A DNA stretch of 64,000 bases, from contig CM041294.1 in the NCBI GenBank assembly GCA_023052935.1, positions 88,272,616-88,336,615 of the forward strand, written 5' to 3'. Under the pieces are notes generated by a model. That model ran no database searches and was not told the origin of the DNA. It saw nothing but the letters and a program-made list of their open reading frames with translations. Source of the DNA: Piezodorus guildinii. Lineage: Eukaryota; Arthropoda; Insecta; Hemiptera; Pentatomidae. How positions within the stretch are numbered: position 1 is the first letter of the stretch; each line of letters starts with the position of its first letter. Below are positions 29,001 through 35,517 of the stretch, one piece after another. The position numbers were made by a program, and so were the translations under genes.

Positions 29001-30726
29001 TTTTTGTATATAAAAAACATGTACAAAGAGTGTTGTTTATTGTCAAGAAAAACCAAGGTCACACCTAACAAAACACTTATCAGGTATATTTTGACTCTCT
29101 AACCAGGTCAAATACCTAATAAGGTCAGGTACTAGAATGATGAGCAAAGCTACTTGGAAAAAAAAATTCTATAAATGAATAAGGATGAAAAAAGGAGACT
29201 TGGATGTACAAGACTAAGATTTCCAGACGAGTTTCAAGAAATGAAGAATCAAGATATAATTAGATCAAGAGCTCTTCCAAGCATTAAATTTAAGTCCAAA
29301 CACAGCTCTGCATTTCAGACAATTAAGGCGTTTGAGGCAATGGAATGTCTACATAACTTCTCATCTGAGCAAGCTAAACGACTTTAATTTTTGTAAAGAG
29401 CTCTGCGCATAACATAATATTTAATTCATAAGCATTCGGTTTTTGTCTATGTAAAAATGCAGTACACAGAACATTTCTAGAATAAATACCTAGTAGCTGA
29501 GTGTGATCTCAGCCTTTTCACCCCTTTGCAAGGCCATTGGCTTAGAAACAATATGGATCTATATAAGACCCTTCATGGGTTGTAGTGACACAGGTTTTTG
29601 TTTTACACCTTGGGATTAAAAAGTTATAAGAAATATACTAAAATTGGTTGGGGATTGGTGAATAAAAATAATGTCTTGAACAGTGCATGAAGGATCTAGA
29701 GGCAAAACAATGGTTGTGCATCTGATACCTAACATCAGGTATTCCAACCACCTGTGTTTTCATTGGCTTAAGTCAGGTGTTCATTTGGGATTGAGAATAA
29801 CATAGCACTCCGCTCACCTTGACAATGATATATCAAGGAAAAGTTCAGTGGATTAAGTCTGCTTTTAAACCAGGTCGGTTCTGTATGAAAAGACAATAAT
29901 TTAACCACTAGATGACCTTGATATCTGACAATTGGGGTAAGGGAATCAGATTTCACGAAATTCAACAGAACATTAATTTAAATTTTAGAAATTTGACCAC
30001 TACTTAATTCAATACAAAATCATTCAAAATAAAAGAGCAATATTACGAAAAGCAGAAATTTGATGAACTGTCGACTTGTTTTTTTAATTTTTTTCCACAT
30101 CAATATAATGTTAAATATTGCAGCAGAAGAAAGTAAAATTTACAATATGGAAGCAATCAGTAGAAAAATACTTTTACGTACAACAACAAACGTAACACTT
30201 GAAAGCTTTGTTGAAATAATTTCTAAAACGAGAACTAAGATAACTTGATATCATATTAGTGGATTATTTGTTAAGAATTACAATGAAATCATTAATCCAG
30301 GATAATTATATCATGGATAATCATGGAAAGGAAAACACAAAAATCTGCAAGTTTACAATTGCCACTGTATGTCCTTGATCTTTGAAACCAGGTTACCAGA
30401 AATCCACAATAACTGAGGAATTTAAATACATAATATTTAAACAGAGGCTATCTGAGGTGTAATAATAAAAAATTATTATCTAAAGATAACATACATATCT
30501 TTCATTTTTAAAACAAATTTATTCACAGAAATATGTCGGTGAAATGCTACTTTAAAAGGTATTAAATGAATCTGTATTTTAAATAAATAAACATAAAAAA
30601 TAAAAACACTCCAATAAAAAAAAAAATTGATGGTAAACAGAAATGACAGATGAAGAAATATACCTCCACTCTCTTCTTCTTGTATTCCCTATCTGTAGAA
30701 CTAACAGTAATTTGTTCACTATCCAT
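1..30726 (-). CDS. Giant coiled-coil golgin-like gene, 5' part (nine exons seen, runs off left edge)
   Basis: Exons, in transcript order: 30664-30726, 28347-28501, 28030-28153, 25359-25435, 23505-23722, 19207-19402, 17072-17180, 9052-9159, then one exon from 5018 to position 1. About 2,000 residues are visible and no stop is reached. The protein is almost wholly heptad-rich coiled coil (Glu, Lys, Leu, Gln, Asn), with no signal peptide or membrane segment. That composition, length and exon pattern resemble long Golgi tethers such as lava lamp, golgin-245 or GCC185, which hold vesicles at Golgi membranes. A C-terminal GRIP or other targeting domain would lie outside the window, so the family is inferred, not shown. 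All junctions are GT-AG and phase-consistent except exon 3 to 4. The last exon needs three one-base corrections. Myosin-tail-like or centrosomal coiled-coil proteins remain possible. Confidence 0.75.
5180..5445 (-). repeat. tRNA-derived SINE (family A)
   Basis: Read on the minus strand from 5445: a tRNA-like head with an A-box-like GGTCTTGTAGATAGAGC and a B-box GGTTCAAATCC, followed by a body shared with copies at 55865-56165, 28727-28895 and 15395-15575 (GTGGGTCC, CCTCTATAAAG), ending near a T-rich tail. It lies in the intron between golgin exons 8 and 9. It is not a functional tRNA: no cloverleaf acceptor end is present. Confidence 0.7.
5446..6285. other. Intron sequence, nothing recognised
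   Basis: AT-rich intron DNA with short A and T runs. I see no ORF above background, no tRNA-like head and no clear terminal repeats. Confidence 0.4.
6288..6390 (+). repeat. Penelope-type terminal fragment with hammerhead-like core
   Basis: Contains CCTGAAGATGG, a six-base stem (GGCTCA/TGAGCC, loop CAAGCT) and GAAACGTTGGC, then a tail ending GATTATTCCACCTATAATG. The order CUGANGA, stem, GAAAC matches the central core of hammerhead ribozymes known from Penelope-like retroelements. A related copy lies at 50918-51027. Short solo fragments like this are common in arthropod genomes. Confidence 0.5.
6391..7460. other. Intron sequence, no gene seen
   Basis: AT-rich, with A and T runs. Two stretches (6470-6600 and 6840-6990) resemble each other (TTGTTGTNACA, CTTATTTTA, TAACTGTTACTTTNAGAT), indicating a local duplication or two copies of an old repeat. 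Nothing coding is supported. Confidence 0.4.
7465..8850 (-). repeat. Dispersed ACTTTCACTTACC-type repeat, split by a mariner
   Basis: A minus-orientation copy of the dispersed repeat described at 41425-42313. Shared landmarks are GGGAAAGTATTGTGATCGTG, the AGGTCTGTG stretch and, at the far end, a degenerate AAGTGAAAGCAACG. A mariner (7802-8724) interrupts it: the sequence before (GTTGTAGATGC) and after (TAATAGATTATTTAATG) is contiguous in the copy at 13305-14185. Confidence 0.65.
7802..8724 (+). mobile_element. Internally deleted mariner element with intact ends
   Basis: 923 bp flanked by TA (7800-7801 and 8725-8726). Terminal inverted repeats are TTGGGTTGTTTCACATGAAG and its partner ending CATGTGACACAACCCAA, with few mismatches over about 30 bp. 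Inside are decayed mariner transposase pieces: an N-terminal helix-turn-helix (GSVNERTIRRWFAKFS at about 8090), a middle piece ending KKFDTWVPHDRTE (8330-8350), and a C-terminal piece (LGYEVLPHPPYSPDLSPTDY at about 8405-8465). The catalytic D,D block between the last two is deleted, so it is non-autonomous. Confidence 0.88.
9052..9159 (-). CDS. Golgin-like gene exon 8
   Basis: Phase 1 to phase 1, acceptor TATTTCAG, donor AAAG|GTATTT. It encodes ESLQSASLRAGTLEEEMIKL and then KESLKHLTEEKEALLK. It joins the long exon at 5018 through a split Gly codon, giving GLDEANKATDEQLN. Confidence 0.85.
9390..10094 (+). mobile_element. Tc1-like element, 5' part
   Basis: Begins near 9406 with ACACTGCCGGACAAAATTAA, a typical Tc1-like terminal sequence. 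About 290 bp later an ORF starts at 9696 with MMANRRALTEEESIRAVALS and continues through a paired-type helix-turn-helix (SQRHIAQRLQWSHHISVVSR), a GRPR hook and a second HTH (ISELTVRKRLNDYGL). The catalytic domain and 3' terminus are missing: the sequence switches to mariner at about 10094. Confidence 0.75.
9696..10256 (+). CDS. Chimeric ORF: Tc1-like DNA-binding half fused to mariner C-terminus
   Basis: 186 codons, uninterrupted. Residues 1 to about 127 are the N-terminal DNA-binding region of a Tc1-like transposase. Residues about 133-186 (NFAKGKLYENDDQVKSVFLD, then EKCVEKEGKYFK) are the mariner C-terminus, close to the degenerate copy at 8480-8645. The join is near 10080-10094. No DDE/D catalytic core is present, so it cannot be a transposase, but a DNA-binding product is possible if transcribed. 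It lies within an intron of the golgin-like gene, opposite strand. It may be a chance fusion. Confidence 0.7.
   Translation: MMANRRALTEEESIRAVALSEEGFSQRHIAQRLQWSHHISVVSRVLNRHRQTGGHTRRVGQGRPRSISHRDERFLQLHALRDRQTTGNSLRGLLQRFRNVQISELTVRKRLNDYGLTSHPSATGPLLFRRPLRNFAKGKLYENDDQVKSVFLDFVSLQSSEFFSSGIKKLVSRWEKCVEKEGKYFK
10094..10335 (+). mobile_element. Mariner 3' fragment
   Basis: Nearly identical to 8484-8725, ending in the same inverted-repeat sequence GACATTTCATGTGACACAAC followed by CCAATA. No 5' mariner end is present nearby, so it is a 5'-truncated piece joined to a Tc1-like element. Confidence 0.8.
10590..10830 (+). repeat. tRNA-derived SINE (family B)
   Basis: Contains a B-box-like GGTTCAAACCC, the diagnostic body TAAAAAATCCTTGGTTATGC, GAGGGGACGTACAA, ACTTGTTAAAGATC, and the end AATAAACAAACAAA. 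The same family occurs at 22380-22670 (plus), 40915-41105 and 47965-48205 (minus). Confidence 0.75.
10831..12559. other. Intron sequence, mostly unassigned
   Basis: Very AT-rich with short A runs and a (TA)n tract near 12082-12099. A piece at 11965-12060 (GGAACAAC-like CTTTTTGTCAGACCACCCC) looks like an old dispersed repeat of unknown class. No coding signal. Confidence 0.35.
12568..12700 (-). mobile_element. Mariner C-terminal remnant with terminal repeat
   Basis: On minus, a decayed transposase end reads FERWQYVINKMGHIDLIEKI then YKNLKFLLNH, followed by the terminal sequence AAATAAGTTTGC and TATTGGG at 12568. The same end is seen at about 40440-40486, so both belong to one mariner family. 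Confidence 0.6.
13305..14185 (-). repeat. Dispersed ACTTTCACTTACC-type repeat, full-length-like copy
   Basis: Starts with CACTTTCACTTACC (13307) and ends near GGTGAGTCGTGTGATGTGC, the reverse complement of the usual start. No ORF of note. It serves as the intact reference for the copy split by mariner at 7802. Confidence 0.65.
14186..15390. other. Intron sequence, nothing recognised
   Basis: AT-rich DNA without coding signal. A poly-T run lies near 15321-15334 and a poly-A run at 15389-15400. Confidence 0.35.
15395..15575 (-). repeat. SINE family A fragment
   Basis: Shares CCAGTGAAGGGTCT, GAGTTTCGTACCGTTT, CAGCTGCCAATTTTTAGGTA and CCCACTTTACAG with the family-A copies. The tRNA-like head is missing. 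Confidence 0.55.
15655..15895 (-). repeat. Dispersed ACTTTCACTTACC-type repeat, truncated copy
   Basis: Starts TTACTTTCACTTACC at 15659, continues AGTATTGTGATCGTGAAAAT and a (TG)n-like tract (15800-15816), then breaks into sequence shared with the Helitron at 16197-16607. Confidence 0.65.
15896..16607 (+). mobile_element. Short Helitron, with a related upstream partial copy
   Basis: The complete-looking unit is 16197-16607 (411 bp). It follows an A, begins TCTCTCTATACATAAAATG, and ends with the hairpin-like CCTGTGCAAAGCAGG then GGCGAGTCCACTAG before a T. That is the classic Helitron format (5' TC, 3' CTAG, A/T target). Positions 15900-16130 repeat much of its interior at an offset of about 329 bp (TTTCC..AACTCCTTCTAAAC, CTGAAGG.TTATAAGTAAAA). 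No Rep/helicase is present, so it is non-autonomous. Confidence 0.7.
16790..16920 (-). repeat. SINE family A head, degenerate
   Basis: On minus: GGAGGGGTGTGGTCGAGTTA, GGAGCACTTGTCTGTTC, CCGGTTCCCAGGTTAGAATC. These correspond to the tRNA-like head of the copy at 55865-56165, with a mutated B-box. Confidence 0.5.
17072..17180 (-). CDS. Golgin-like gene exon 7
   Basis: The acceptor is TTCAACAG and the donor is AAAG|GTACAC, phase 1. It encodes SLESSGGVEALKNQIAVLEE followed by EKGNLQLQLVDFDDIK. The phrase E-x-EKGNLQLQLVD resembles stretches of GCC185-type golgins, a weak hint on family only. Confidence 0.8.
17453..17872. mobile_element. TTAA-bounded MITE (piggyBac-like)
   Basis: TTAA at 17453-17456 and 17869-17872. 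Ends read TTAACAAGTTCACGCCAGTG and, on the reverse strand, TTAACATGTTCACGCTGGGA, an imperfect inverted repeat of about 20 bp. Length about 420 bp, no ORF. TTAA duplication and a terminal repeat beginning after TTAA are typical of piggyBac-derived MITEs. Confidence 0.6.
18300..19090 (+). mobile_element. Non-LTR retrotransposon reverse transcriptase fragment
   Basis: At 18371 the YADD box appears in MLGYADDVGLIEESLKAKKE, followed by ARRIGLIINEDKMKI and FKYLGST, standard reverse transcriptase palm and thumb motifs. Further on, with frameshifts, comes the usual 3' region rich in RPHGRPKGRWKD (about 18955-18990). It is 5'-truncated and decayed. The same broad type of RT is seen at 58410-59140. Confidence 0.75.
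19207..19402 (-). CDS. Golgin-like gene exon 6
   Basis: The acceptor is TTTCAG. The donor is probably GAG|GTCTGT, weak but the one that keeps phase with exon 7. A nearby GTAATT would break the frame. It encodes LAEKESHTADVESLQLELAL and continues through INLKLKAQLKAVKQERDKFK, a regular coiled coil. Confidence 0.8.
19420..20380. other. Intron sequence, unassigned
   Basis: AT-rich DNA without a clear gene. A stretch around 20040-20340 has somewhat higher GC content and may be decayed mobile DNA, but no motif allows a call. Confidence 0.3.
20390..21140 (+). mobile_element. CR1/L2-like LINE 3' end
   Basis: A frameshifted reverse transcriptase C-terminus: ILPHFEYGCLVYGG, ERRLKRLINRFIRFMYGL, PSYIIDLL, HRTTFFIIPAIMLWNSLPIS and FKHQLFNHLL (20462-20930). 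These are the standard terminal motifs of CR1/L2-type ORF2. The 3' end at about 21105-21140 is AGAATAAATATTATT followed by a short (TTCA)n tract, the microsatellite tail expected for this group. It is 5'-truncated. Confidence 0.75.
21600..22250 (+). mobile_element. LINE 3' end fragment
   Basis: Decayed translation contains QQRLFGHVSGL, a basic linker and REVAQDRNRLDQAL, the order of the far C-terminus of RTE/jockey-type ORF2 (GHV..M, RGRPRKRW, DR..W). No catalytic region remains. Confidence 0.55.
22380..22670 (+). repeat. tRNA-derived SINE (family B), best-preserved copy
   Basis: Head GGGTGGCCAGCATAACAGCC, B-box GGGTTCAAACCC, body GTAAAAAATCCTTGGTTATG, CCTTCGGAGGGGACGTT, ACTTGTTAAAGATCCCTATC, then TTTAGGACTCCCACTGTAGC and a tail AATAAATAAACAAACAAA. 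Typical tRNA-head/body/AT-tail organisation. Confidence 0.8.
22934..23045. mobile_element. Tiny TTAA-bounded MITE
   Basis: TTAA at 22934-22937 and 23042-23045 with ends TTAACCCTTTCACGC and, reversed, TTAACCCATTCGTT. An internal inverted pair GTTATCGAT / ATCGATAAC is present. At about 112 bp with no ORF it is consistent with a piggyBac-type MITE, a different subfamily from 17453-17872. Confidence 0.5.
23046..23460. other. Unassigned, a 72-codon ORF of unclear status
   Basis: An ORF at 23136-23354 encodes a Lys/Glu-rich peptide (MNELGSKLKKYQTEIFEEKV...). It has no recognisable motif and lies in an intron opposite to the host gene. Base composition suggests old mobile DNA, perhaps part of a LINE ORF1, but I cannot support that. 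Confidence 0.25.
23505..23722 (-). CDS. Golgin-like gene exon 5
   Basis: The acceptor is TTTTAG and the donor is AG|GTAAGT. It encodes coiled coil starting ERLYEKDKVLSSKSQALTVL and ending REEELEQ with a split Arg codon completed by exon 6. It is open across all 72 codons, and neighbouring exons match in phase. Confidence 0.85.
23920..24960 (+). mobile_element. Decayed mariner transposase
   Basis: Across frames: an ELTRESGVSSTVS helix-turn-helix-like stretch (about 24190), ITYDEKWVYCK (24340, first catalytic Asp region), RKGVLFQQDKALSHTS (24580-24625, second catalytic Asp) and FELLSHPPFSQDLAPLDYY (24665-24720, the mariner YSPDLAPxD signature). Multiple stops and frameshifts. It is a different mariner family from 7802-8724. 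End repeats were not resolved. Confidence 0.75.
24961..25358. other. Intron sequence, nothing recognised
   Basis: AT-rich, no coding or repeat structure identified between the mariner remnant and golgin exon 4. Confidence 0.35.
25359..25435 (-). CDS. Golgin-like gene exon 4
   Basis: The acceptor follows a T-rich tract ending TTTTAG and the donor is AAG|GTTTGT. Only one frame is open: it reads DCSYPELPPLIKQRIIDLET and continues to SVETLK. That frame requires a preceding exon ending in phase 1. It joins exon 5 in phase 0. Confidence 0.75.
25441..26050. other. Intron sequence, nothing recognised
   Basis: AT-rich with a poly-T run at 25520-25535. A missing small golgin exon (to reconcile exon 3 and 4 phases) could lie here, but I did not find one with acceptable splice sites. 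Confidence 0.3.
26050..27915 (+). mobile_element. I/jockey-type LINE 3' part (RNase H and C-terminus), interrupted
   Basis: RNase H start HWVFIYTDESKT (26110-26145) and later decayed RNase H motifs to about 26480. After an inserted repeat (26489-27472) the C-terminus continues: EEVVFARLRIWHTRLIHQYL with ECITCGLPFTLPV (27570-27705), the Arg-x-Gly-His-Thr and Cys-Cys type tail of I/jockey ORF2, with the expected G replaced by W. It ends in an A run at 27868-27882. Broken by frameshifts. Confidence 0.7.
26489..27472 (+). repeat. Dispersed ACTTTCACTTACC-type repeat inserted in a LINE
   Basis: A plus-orientation copy from TCTGGTGCACGCAACACCAA to GGTAAGTGAAAGTAAAA. The first approximately 140 bp are partly duplicated (26489 and again from 26643: TCTGGTGCGCACAACACATG). 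It splits a LINE ORF. Terminal motifs ACTTTCA(C/T)TTACC and GGTAAGTGAAAGT form a 13 bp inverted pair. Confidence 0.7.
28030..28153 (-). CDS. Golgin-like gene exon 3
   Basis: The acceptor is TTTTAG and the donor is GTT|GTAAGT (strong). It encodes a charged helix containing KIKEAMDQIMIDREEQKKV. It ends in phase 0, while the next recognisable exon (25435) needs one extra base, so a small exon may be missing between them. Confidence 0.8.
28347..28501 (-). CDS. Golgin-like gene exon 2
   Basis: The acceptor follows a TTATCCCAG tract at 28506-28502 and the donor is AG|GTAAAA. It encodes a basic helix (ELGSTLAKIRARVKANRG) followed by a Ser/Glu/Asp-rich linker, probably a flexible break before the rod. 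It ends in phase 2 and joins exon 3 to rebuild an Arg codon. Confidence 0.8.
28553..28581. repeat. (TA)n microsatellite
   Basis: About 14 TA units directly beside golgin exon 2 on its 5' (intron 1) side. Confidence 0.9.
28727..28895 (-). repeat. SINE family A fragment
   Basis: Shares GGGTCTTGGGCTAAGCACAT, GATTCGTACTGTTTCTAGGC, TGATCATGCTCAGC and CCCACTTTATAGAGGCTGGG with the 55865-56165 copy. The tRNA-like head is absent. Confidence 0.6.
28896..30663. other. Intron 1 of the golgin-like gene, nothing recognised
   Basis: AT-rich. Short plus-strand ORFs at 29175-29387 and 30060-30248 have no motif support. No tRNA-like head or terminal repeats seen. Confidence 0.35.
30664..30726 (-). CDS. Golgin-like gene exon 1 (start codon)
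   Basis: Encodes MDSEQITVSSTDREYKKKRV plus one Glu, then a GTATAT donor in phase 0. This start is chosen because the next exon (28501) joins in frame to give a continuous charged helix beginning ELGSTLAKIRARVK, and no upstream coding extension is apparent. It lies 523 bp from the divergent small gene that starts at 31249. Confidence 0.7.
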
Positions 30727-31248
30727 TTTGACACTTTATTTTTTGAAATTTTAATAATGTAAACGATATTGTTATTTTGTCCATCTATACTGGTGGTTAT
30801 AAGTCCTCAATTTTTCACAACACATAAAATATATACAGTTAAATCTAGCCATTTAAACTTCAACAACTACATTCCTCTCTTTCAAAAAAAAAAAAAGATT
30901 GTTGTGTATTTTCACTACTGACTAATTATGTAAAACTAGTGTGGTAAAGATGAAAAACTAAGTACATGTCGTACTTTGGTTTACAAAATACTATTGAGAA
31001 ACATATGTTCAATTTAGGACACTGGAGTGTTGGAACAAGTAAAACCTACTCTAAGGTTTCATAACCTATACTTAGTTTTTGAAAACCTACTTGTTGTTGG
31101 CATGGTCAATGAGAGTAAATGATCAATTATCATTGATTTATAGTTTATTTAATTTCTAACTTTTATATTTTACTTGTTTCCCTATTGTTTTCTGCTTTAT
31201 CTTTACTGAAAAAGTTGCAGATTTCACAATATCTATTTATATTTAACC
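30727..31248. promoter_or_regulatory. Putative bidirectional promoter region
   Basis: This 522 bp AT-rich spacer separates the start codons of two divergent genes (golgin-like on minus, small gene on plus) and must contain both 5' UTRs and promoters. No CpG-rich block or clear TATA/Inr pair stands out. A T/A-rich run (TATTTATATTTAACC) lies directly before the plus-strand ATG. Confidence 0.4.
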
Positions 31249-31694
31249 ATGCCTGCCTTATCAAATGGTAATACTTGTTGGGGTAATAGAAAGGGTTTCA
31301 GCATGCGTTCGGAATATATTAGTGATAGTTTTCTTTTCGGTCTGGAGATGAGAGATGGTTGTTTTCCATCAGATTTTATTCCTACGAATAGTGTATATCA
31401 GAGGAAACCTGAGAAAACAGTAGTCGAACACATGGATGTCGACGCATGTAGTTCTAAGCCTTGTGAACAGACCAACTCAATATGTAGAAAAAGGTCTATT
31501 CCAGCAGAACAGAGTGTTGTGAAAAGGTTACGCCAACAAGGTATACTTATGCAGATTTAGAAATTATAAGTTAATATATATCAGTTTATCATGGATAATG
31601 TTTTTATCGAATTTCAGATCCTAAACAGCATTCTTTTTCATCCGAAACAGTTTGCAAAAATCAAGTCCATAATTTTGGATTTTGTTTATTTTAA
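31249..31694 (+). CDS. Small two-exon gene, conserved-looking protein of unknown function
   Basis: CDS exons 31249-31540 and 31618-31694, with a 77 bp intron (AAG|GTATAC to TTTCAG). The start ACCATGCC fits the animal initiation context. The product is about 122 residues. The N-terminus begins MPALSNGNTCWGNRKGFSMR, the middle has several Cys residues (DACSSKPCEQTNSIC), and the C-terminal part is basic (RKRSIPAEQSVVKRLRQQ), then DPKQHSFSSETVCKN and the end HNFGFCLF. If the intron is retained the protein stops after GILMQI. No signal peptide or membrane segment is seen. I do not recognise the family. The basic tract could be a nuclear-localisation signal (inference). Confidence 0.6.
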
Positions 31695-33240
31695 TTCACA
31701 TTGTATTCATATAGGTAAGGGCTATTAATCTAATTGTATTTGGCTTATGGATTAGTAATGAGTTTGTAGTGTCGTAATTAATCTACTTATGTTTTGTGAT
31801 TTTACTCAGTGGTTAAGTTGGTTATTAAAATTTTCCAACATTGTAATAACAAAAATGTGCATTGAATGTAGAATTATTTTTATTTTGTGTATTCGTATAG
31901 TATTAAACAAAGTTGTTTTTGAATTTATTACAGTTCATATTTGTGAATAGAAACATATTGAGTTGGAATTAAATAGCAATTTGAGTATCCATCAGTAAAA
32001 GTATAAAAAATTAAGCACTTCTAAAGAATAAACCAAATGGCAAGTTATAAGAAAAGTGTCACCTAATACAGTTTCATAGATAGATATTCATAGAATAGAA
32101 AAAAATTATTGATTATGGATACTCTTAATATATAGGTATATATATGAGTTATGGGTTCTATTGTTTCATTATTCATTAACTGAATTTTGAAGGTTTGTCT
32201 TTCCTAAAGGTTTTATTCTGGTTTAAGTGGAAGGTATTTATTTTAGTTTTTTTAAATGGTGAATGCTTGCTCTCTTGGGATTAGAAATTATTTAATTTAT
32301 TTTTGTTTATGTTATTTAGGTTGGATCTGTTGTTATATACAATAAGAAAAAAAAGTACTAGCAGTAGATTGTAACTAGTGTCAATTTAATATTGGCTCTT
32401 TTGACAGTACAAAGTTCCATTAAAAGTACAAATTAAAAACTCAAAGATTTGTGCTATCGACATGTTTATAATGACTGAAACTATTAATTATGTTTAAATC
32501 TTTGTACGGATAATTATATTAAAGCTACAAACAAGGATGTGAGATTATTTTACATTCTTTTGATAGAGTTAAAAAGTAATAATTAATATATAATTTTCAT
32601 TTATCTCTCTCTCTCTCTTTTTTTTTTTGTAAGAGAGAAATCCAGCATCAAATAGCATATAAGAAAATAAACTTATATGTTATTTTAGACTCTTGTTTGA
32701 AGTTTTGATTTCTATAACTAAATATATTTGTATATATGAGTATGGTATTTTTCTGTTTGAAAAATTGATGTTCTTTTCGACAAATATATTCAAAAATCCA
32801 AGATTGTATATTATTTGAATGATCTGATCATTCATGAGCCATTTTGTTTTATGTGATTTTAGAAAATTTAATGCTGTGTTATTATTACTCGAACTTCACA
32901 TACTTTCTAGGTATTGTATTTAAGTTTTAAAATACTATATAAATTTCAATTGGTCTTAAAATATTAGAAATGACACAATGTTAGTTATAAGTTCACATTA
33001 TTCCAATCTTCTCTGTGATAGTAATTTAAAAAATCATGATTTTCGAGTAATAGATGCATAGCAAATGAGTGATTTGTGCTCCCTTAAAGAGAAAAAAGTG
33101 TGTTATTAAAATTAATCTAATTAGTAATTTTTGTGTGTCTTGTGGTGTTTGAATAATTTATTGCAATGTTTCTTATATAAAATATAGTATTGAATAAAGT
33201 TTAAGTAATATTAATATTATTTCAGTTTTTTTTTTATACA
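31695..33240 (+). other. Probable 3' UTR of the small gene
   Basis: AT-rich sequence downstream of the stop without coding potential. A canonical AATAAA at 33193-33198 lies in AGTATTGAATAAAGTTTAAG and could be the main polyadenylation signal, giving a UTR of about 1.5 kb. The extent is inferred. A GTAAGG preceded by ATATAG at about 31716 could be a donor for an alternative downstream exon. Confidence 0.35.
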
Positions 33241-33766
33241 CAATGTATATTTACACTGCCATATTTGTCCTTAGAAGTTTGTTGATATTTTATTTAAATA
33301 AATGAATCATCTAAAAAGTTATTACTTTTTTTTTTTTCTCCAAATCAAATCTCGTCATGAAGGCTAGAATTTTATTTTTGAAATGTTTTGTAGCTTAGCA
33401 TGATTGTGGTCACATATCTGCGCATTATAATTGATTTTTTTTATTTGAGGTTTTGATTACATAAATATATTTTGTATTGTCTAAATTTTCTCTGAATATA
33501 TTTACTTACATCAAATTTTATATCTTGAATACTACTAATCTTATATCTTAATACTTATAAAAAGTATAAAATATTGTACTTGGAAATCCATAATTGTGTT
33601 TTAATTAATTAAACATCCAATGAATTCCCATAAATATTTAATATAGAGTTTATTACAATTAAATGGTTATAGTGATAAGGGAGTAATTGAAATTATTGAA
33701 ATATTACATTTTCAATAGTTCTTTTTTCAAGTATATTTTCCAGTTAAATTTAATTTTATAATGTAA

Positions 33767-34618
33767 CTAGCTACCCAGCAAATGTTGTTTTGCCATGTAA
33801 ATTATTTCTAGGAAATTTATGGTGTAGAAAAAAAATAACTAACTTATTGTAAGTGTGTAAGGATGTGGTATATGAGTGAAAGAGGCATGGAGCGCTGTGA
33901 AGGATGAGGGAATATAAAAATAAAACATCCAAACATTAATTTTTTAAAATTGATTCCTTAAAGTTATATTTATCATTGATTAATTATGACAGAAACACTA
34001 ACAAACAATATCAATCTCTTAATGATATAGTGTGAACAATATATTTTGTTAGCCCATCTTTAGCTAACACAAACTGGATGGTTTACCCTCTCGAGAGCTT
34101 GCCACGTATAATTGTATAGGTTACTACTAACGCTTGATGCATAAACAATAATAATAGCCGAAAACTGTGGAGGGAGTGAGAGAAGACTAAGCAGAAGACC
34201 GGCTTCGGTCTCATCTCTAGTCCATGCTGTTATCTGGCTGAGTGAGATGTAACACCAGTAGACCTCTGGCGGGGATAACTTACGTATTAAATAAGTCATA
34301 ATTGATTAGTTATCGAGCGGGATGAAAAATTATTTTAAATACTAAAATAACTATTAAAAAATAGGGCTTGGTGATAGAAGGGTGAAAATTTGGGGCTGTA
34401 TGTATTTTTTAATGCAACATTATAAAAAAAAGTAATAAAAACATTTTTTGTCCAAAAACCTAAAAAATAATATTAGGGCTGGACAACCCTTATCACACAG
34501 GGGTATGAAATATAGATAGTAGCCGATTCTCAGGCCTATTGAATATGCATATAAAATTTCTTAAAAATCGGAGGAGTATGGTAACTAACATTGTGATATG
34601 AGAATTTTATATATTAGA
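33767..34618 (-). mobile_element. Short Helitron with complete termini
   Basis: On minus: preceded by A, starts TCTAATATATAAAATTCTCA (from 34618) and ends with a small hairpin GCAAAACAACATTTGC, then TGGGTAGCTAG, followed by T. This gives 5' TC, 3' CTAG, hairpin about 11 nt before the end and A/T insertion, all Helitron hallmarks. 852 bp, no Rep/helicase, so non-autonomous. The 3' end belongs to a type widespread in insect genomes. Confidence 0.75.
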
Positions 34619-34659
34619 TTTATTTATGAGTTTTATTTAAAAAAATAAATAAAAGAACA

Positions 34660-35215
34660 CATTATTGATTAGAAAGAATGAAAACAAGATAACTATCTTA
34701 GGTGCCATTCAAATAATTTCTTCGCTTCCAAACCTAAAAGGTTTAAAAATTGTGTTTTTGATAAATACAGCATTAGTTCTCCAAAAGCTGTTAACAGTAT
34801 GGAAGGAAACATGTAGTGAACTAGCCTTACAGTTAGGGAAACTCAATGAAAACAGCGGAAATTGTTTTTAGAGTGGATTGGATTCCTGGGCATTGCAGCA
34901 TTAGAGGAAATGAGAAAGTGGACAAATCGGCTAAGGCTGGGTCCTCCATTCATAAATAAATCCTACACTTTCCTTAGGTGAGGTTAAAACCATTAATAAA
35001 ATGATTGTAAATATGCAGAGCATTACATCCTCAAAATAACCGTAAATACTCCTACATAATTTATATAAAAATGATGACTTAATTCCGTTTGCCCACACAC
35101 ACCACACAGTGGTACATCTGATCATTTTTTCTGTATTTAAAAACAATCATTTCTTCCATGTTGATTCAATATACCTTGGGACACTCCATATGATAAATAT
35201 CATAAGTGTTAATAT
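34660..35215 (+). mobile_element. LINE RNase H fragment
   Basis: Decayed RNase H tail VDWIPGHCSIRGNEKVDKSA at 34873-34932 (the IPGHxGIxGNExAD motif of LINE RNase H), followed by a C-terminal stretch with Cys/His spacing near 35090. Upstream reading is broken. Confidence 0.65.
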
Positions 35216-35510
35216 TAATAAATAAAACTAAAAGTACTAAAAATCGCTTTATTATCATAGTACATATACATATTAAACACCTAAATTTATAAAATATATA
35301 AAAAATAATTAATATTTAGAGTTTATAAGAACTTAATTTACTTCCTAATAGTACAATTACAATAATTGTTTTTAAAAAATCCATGCAGAAATAATTTCTT
35401 TAAATTAATAATAATAAAAATAACTGGGACTATGTCACTAAGAATAATAATATCACACAGTAAATTACACTTCAATATATACTCGTACATGTCTGGTCAT
35501 GAGATCAATA
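35216..35510. other. Unassigned AT-rich intergenic DNA
   Basis: No ORF, inverted repeat or RNA-like structure detected. Confidence 0.3.
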
Positions 35511-35517
35511 AAATAAA

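Noticed and set aside
29175..29387. Plus-strand 70-codon ORF
   Set aside because: Polar peptide without homology clues, in an intron opposite to the host gene; length is within chance expectation.
34060..34299. Minus-strand 79-codon ORF
   Set aside because: Lies within the short Helitron; no Rep or helicase motif, probably fortuitous.
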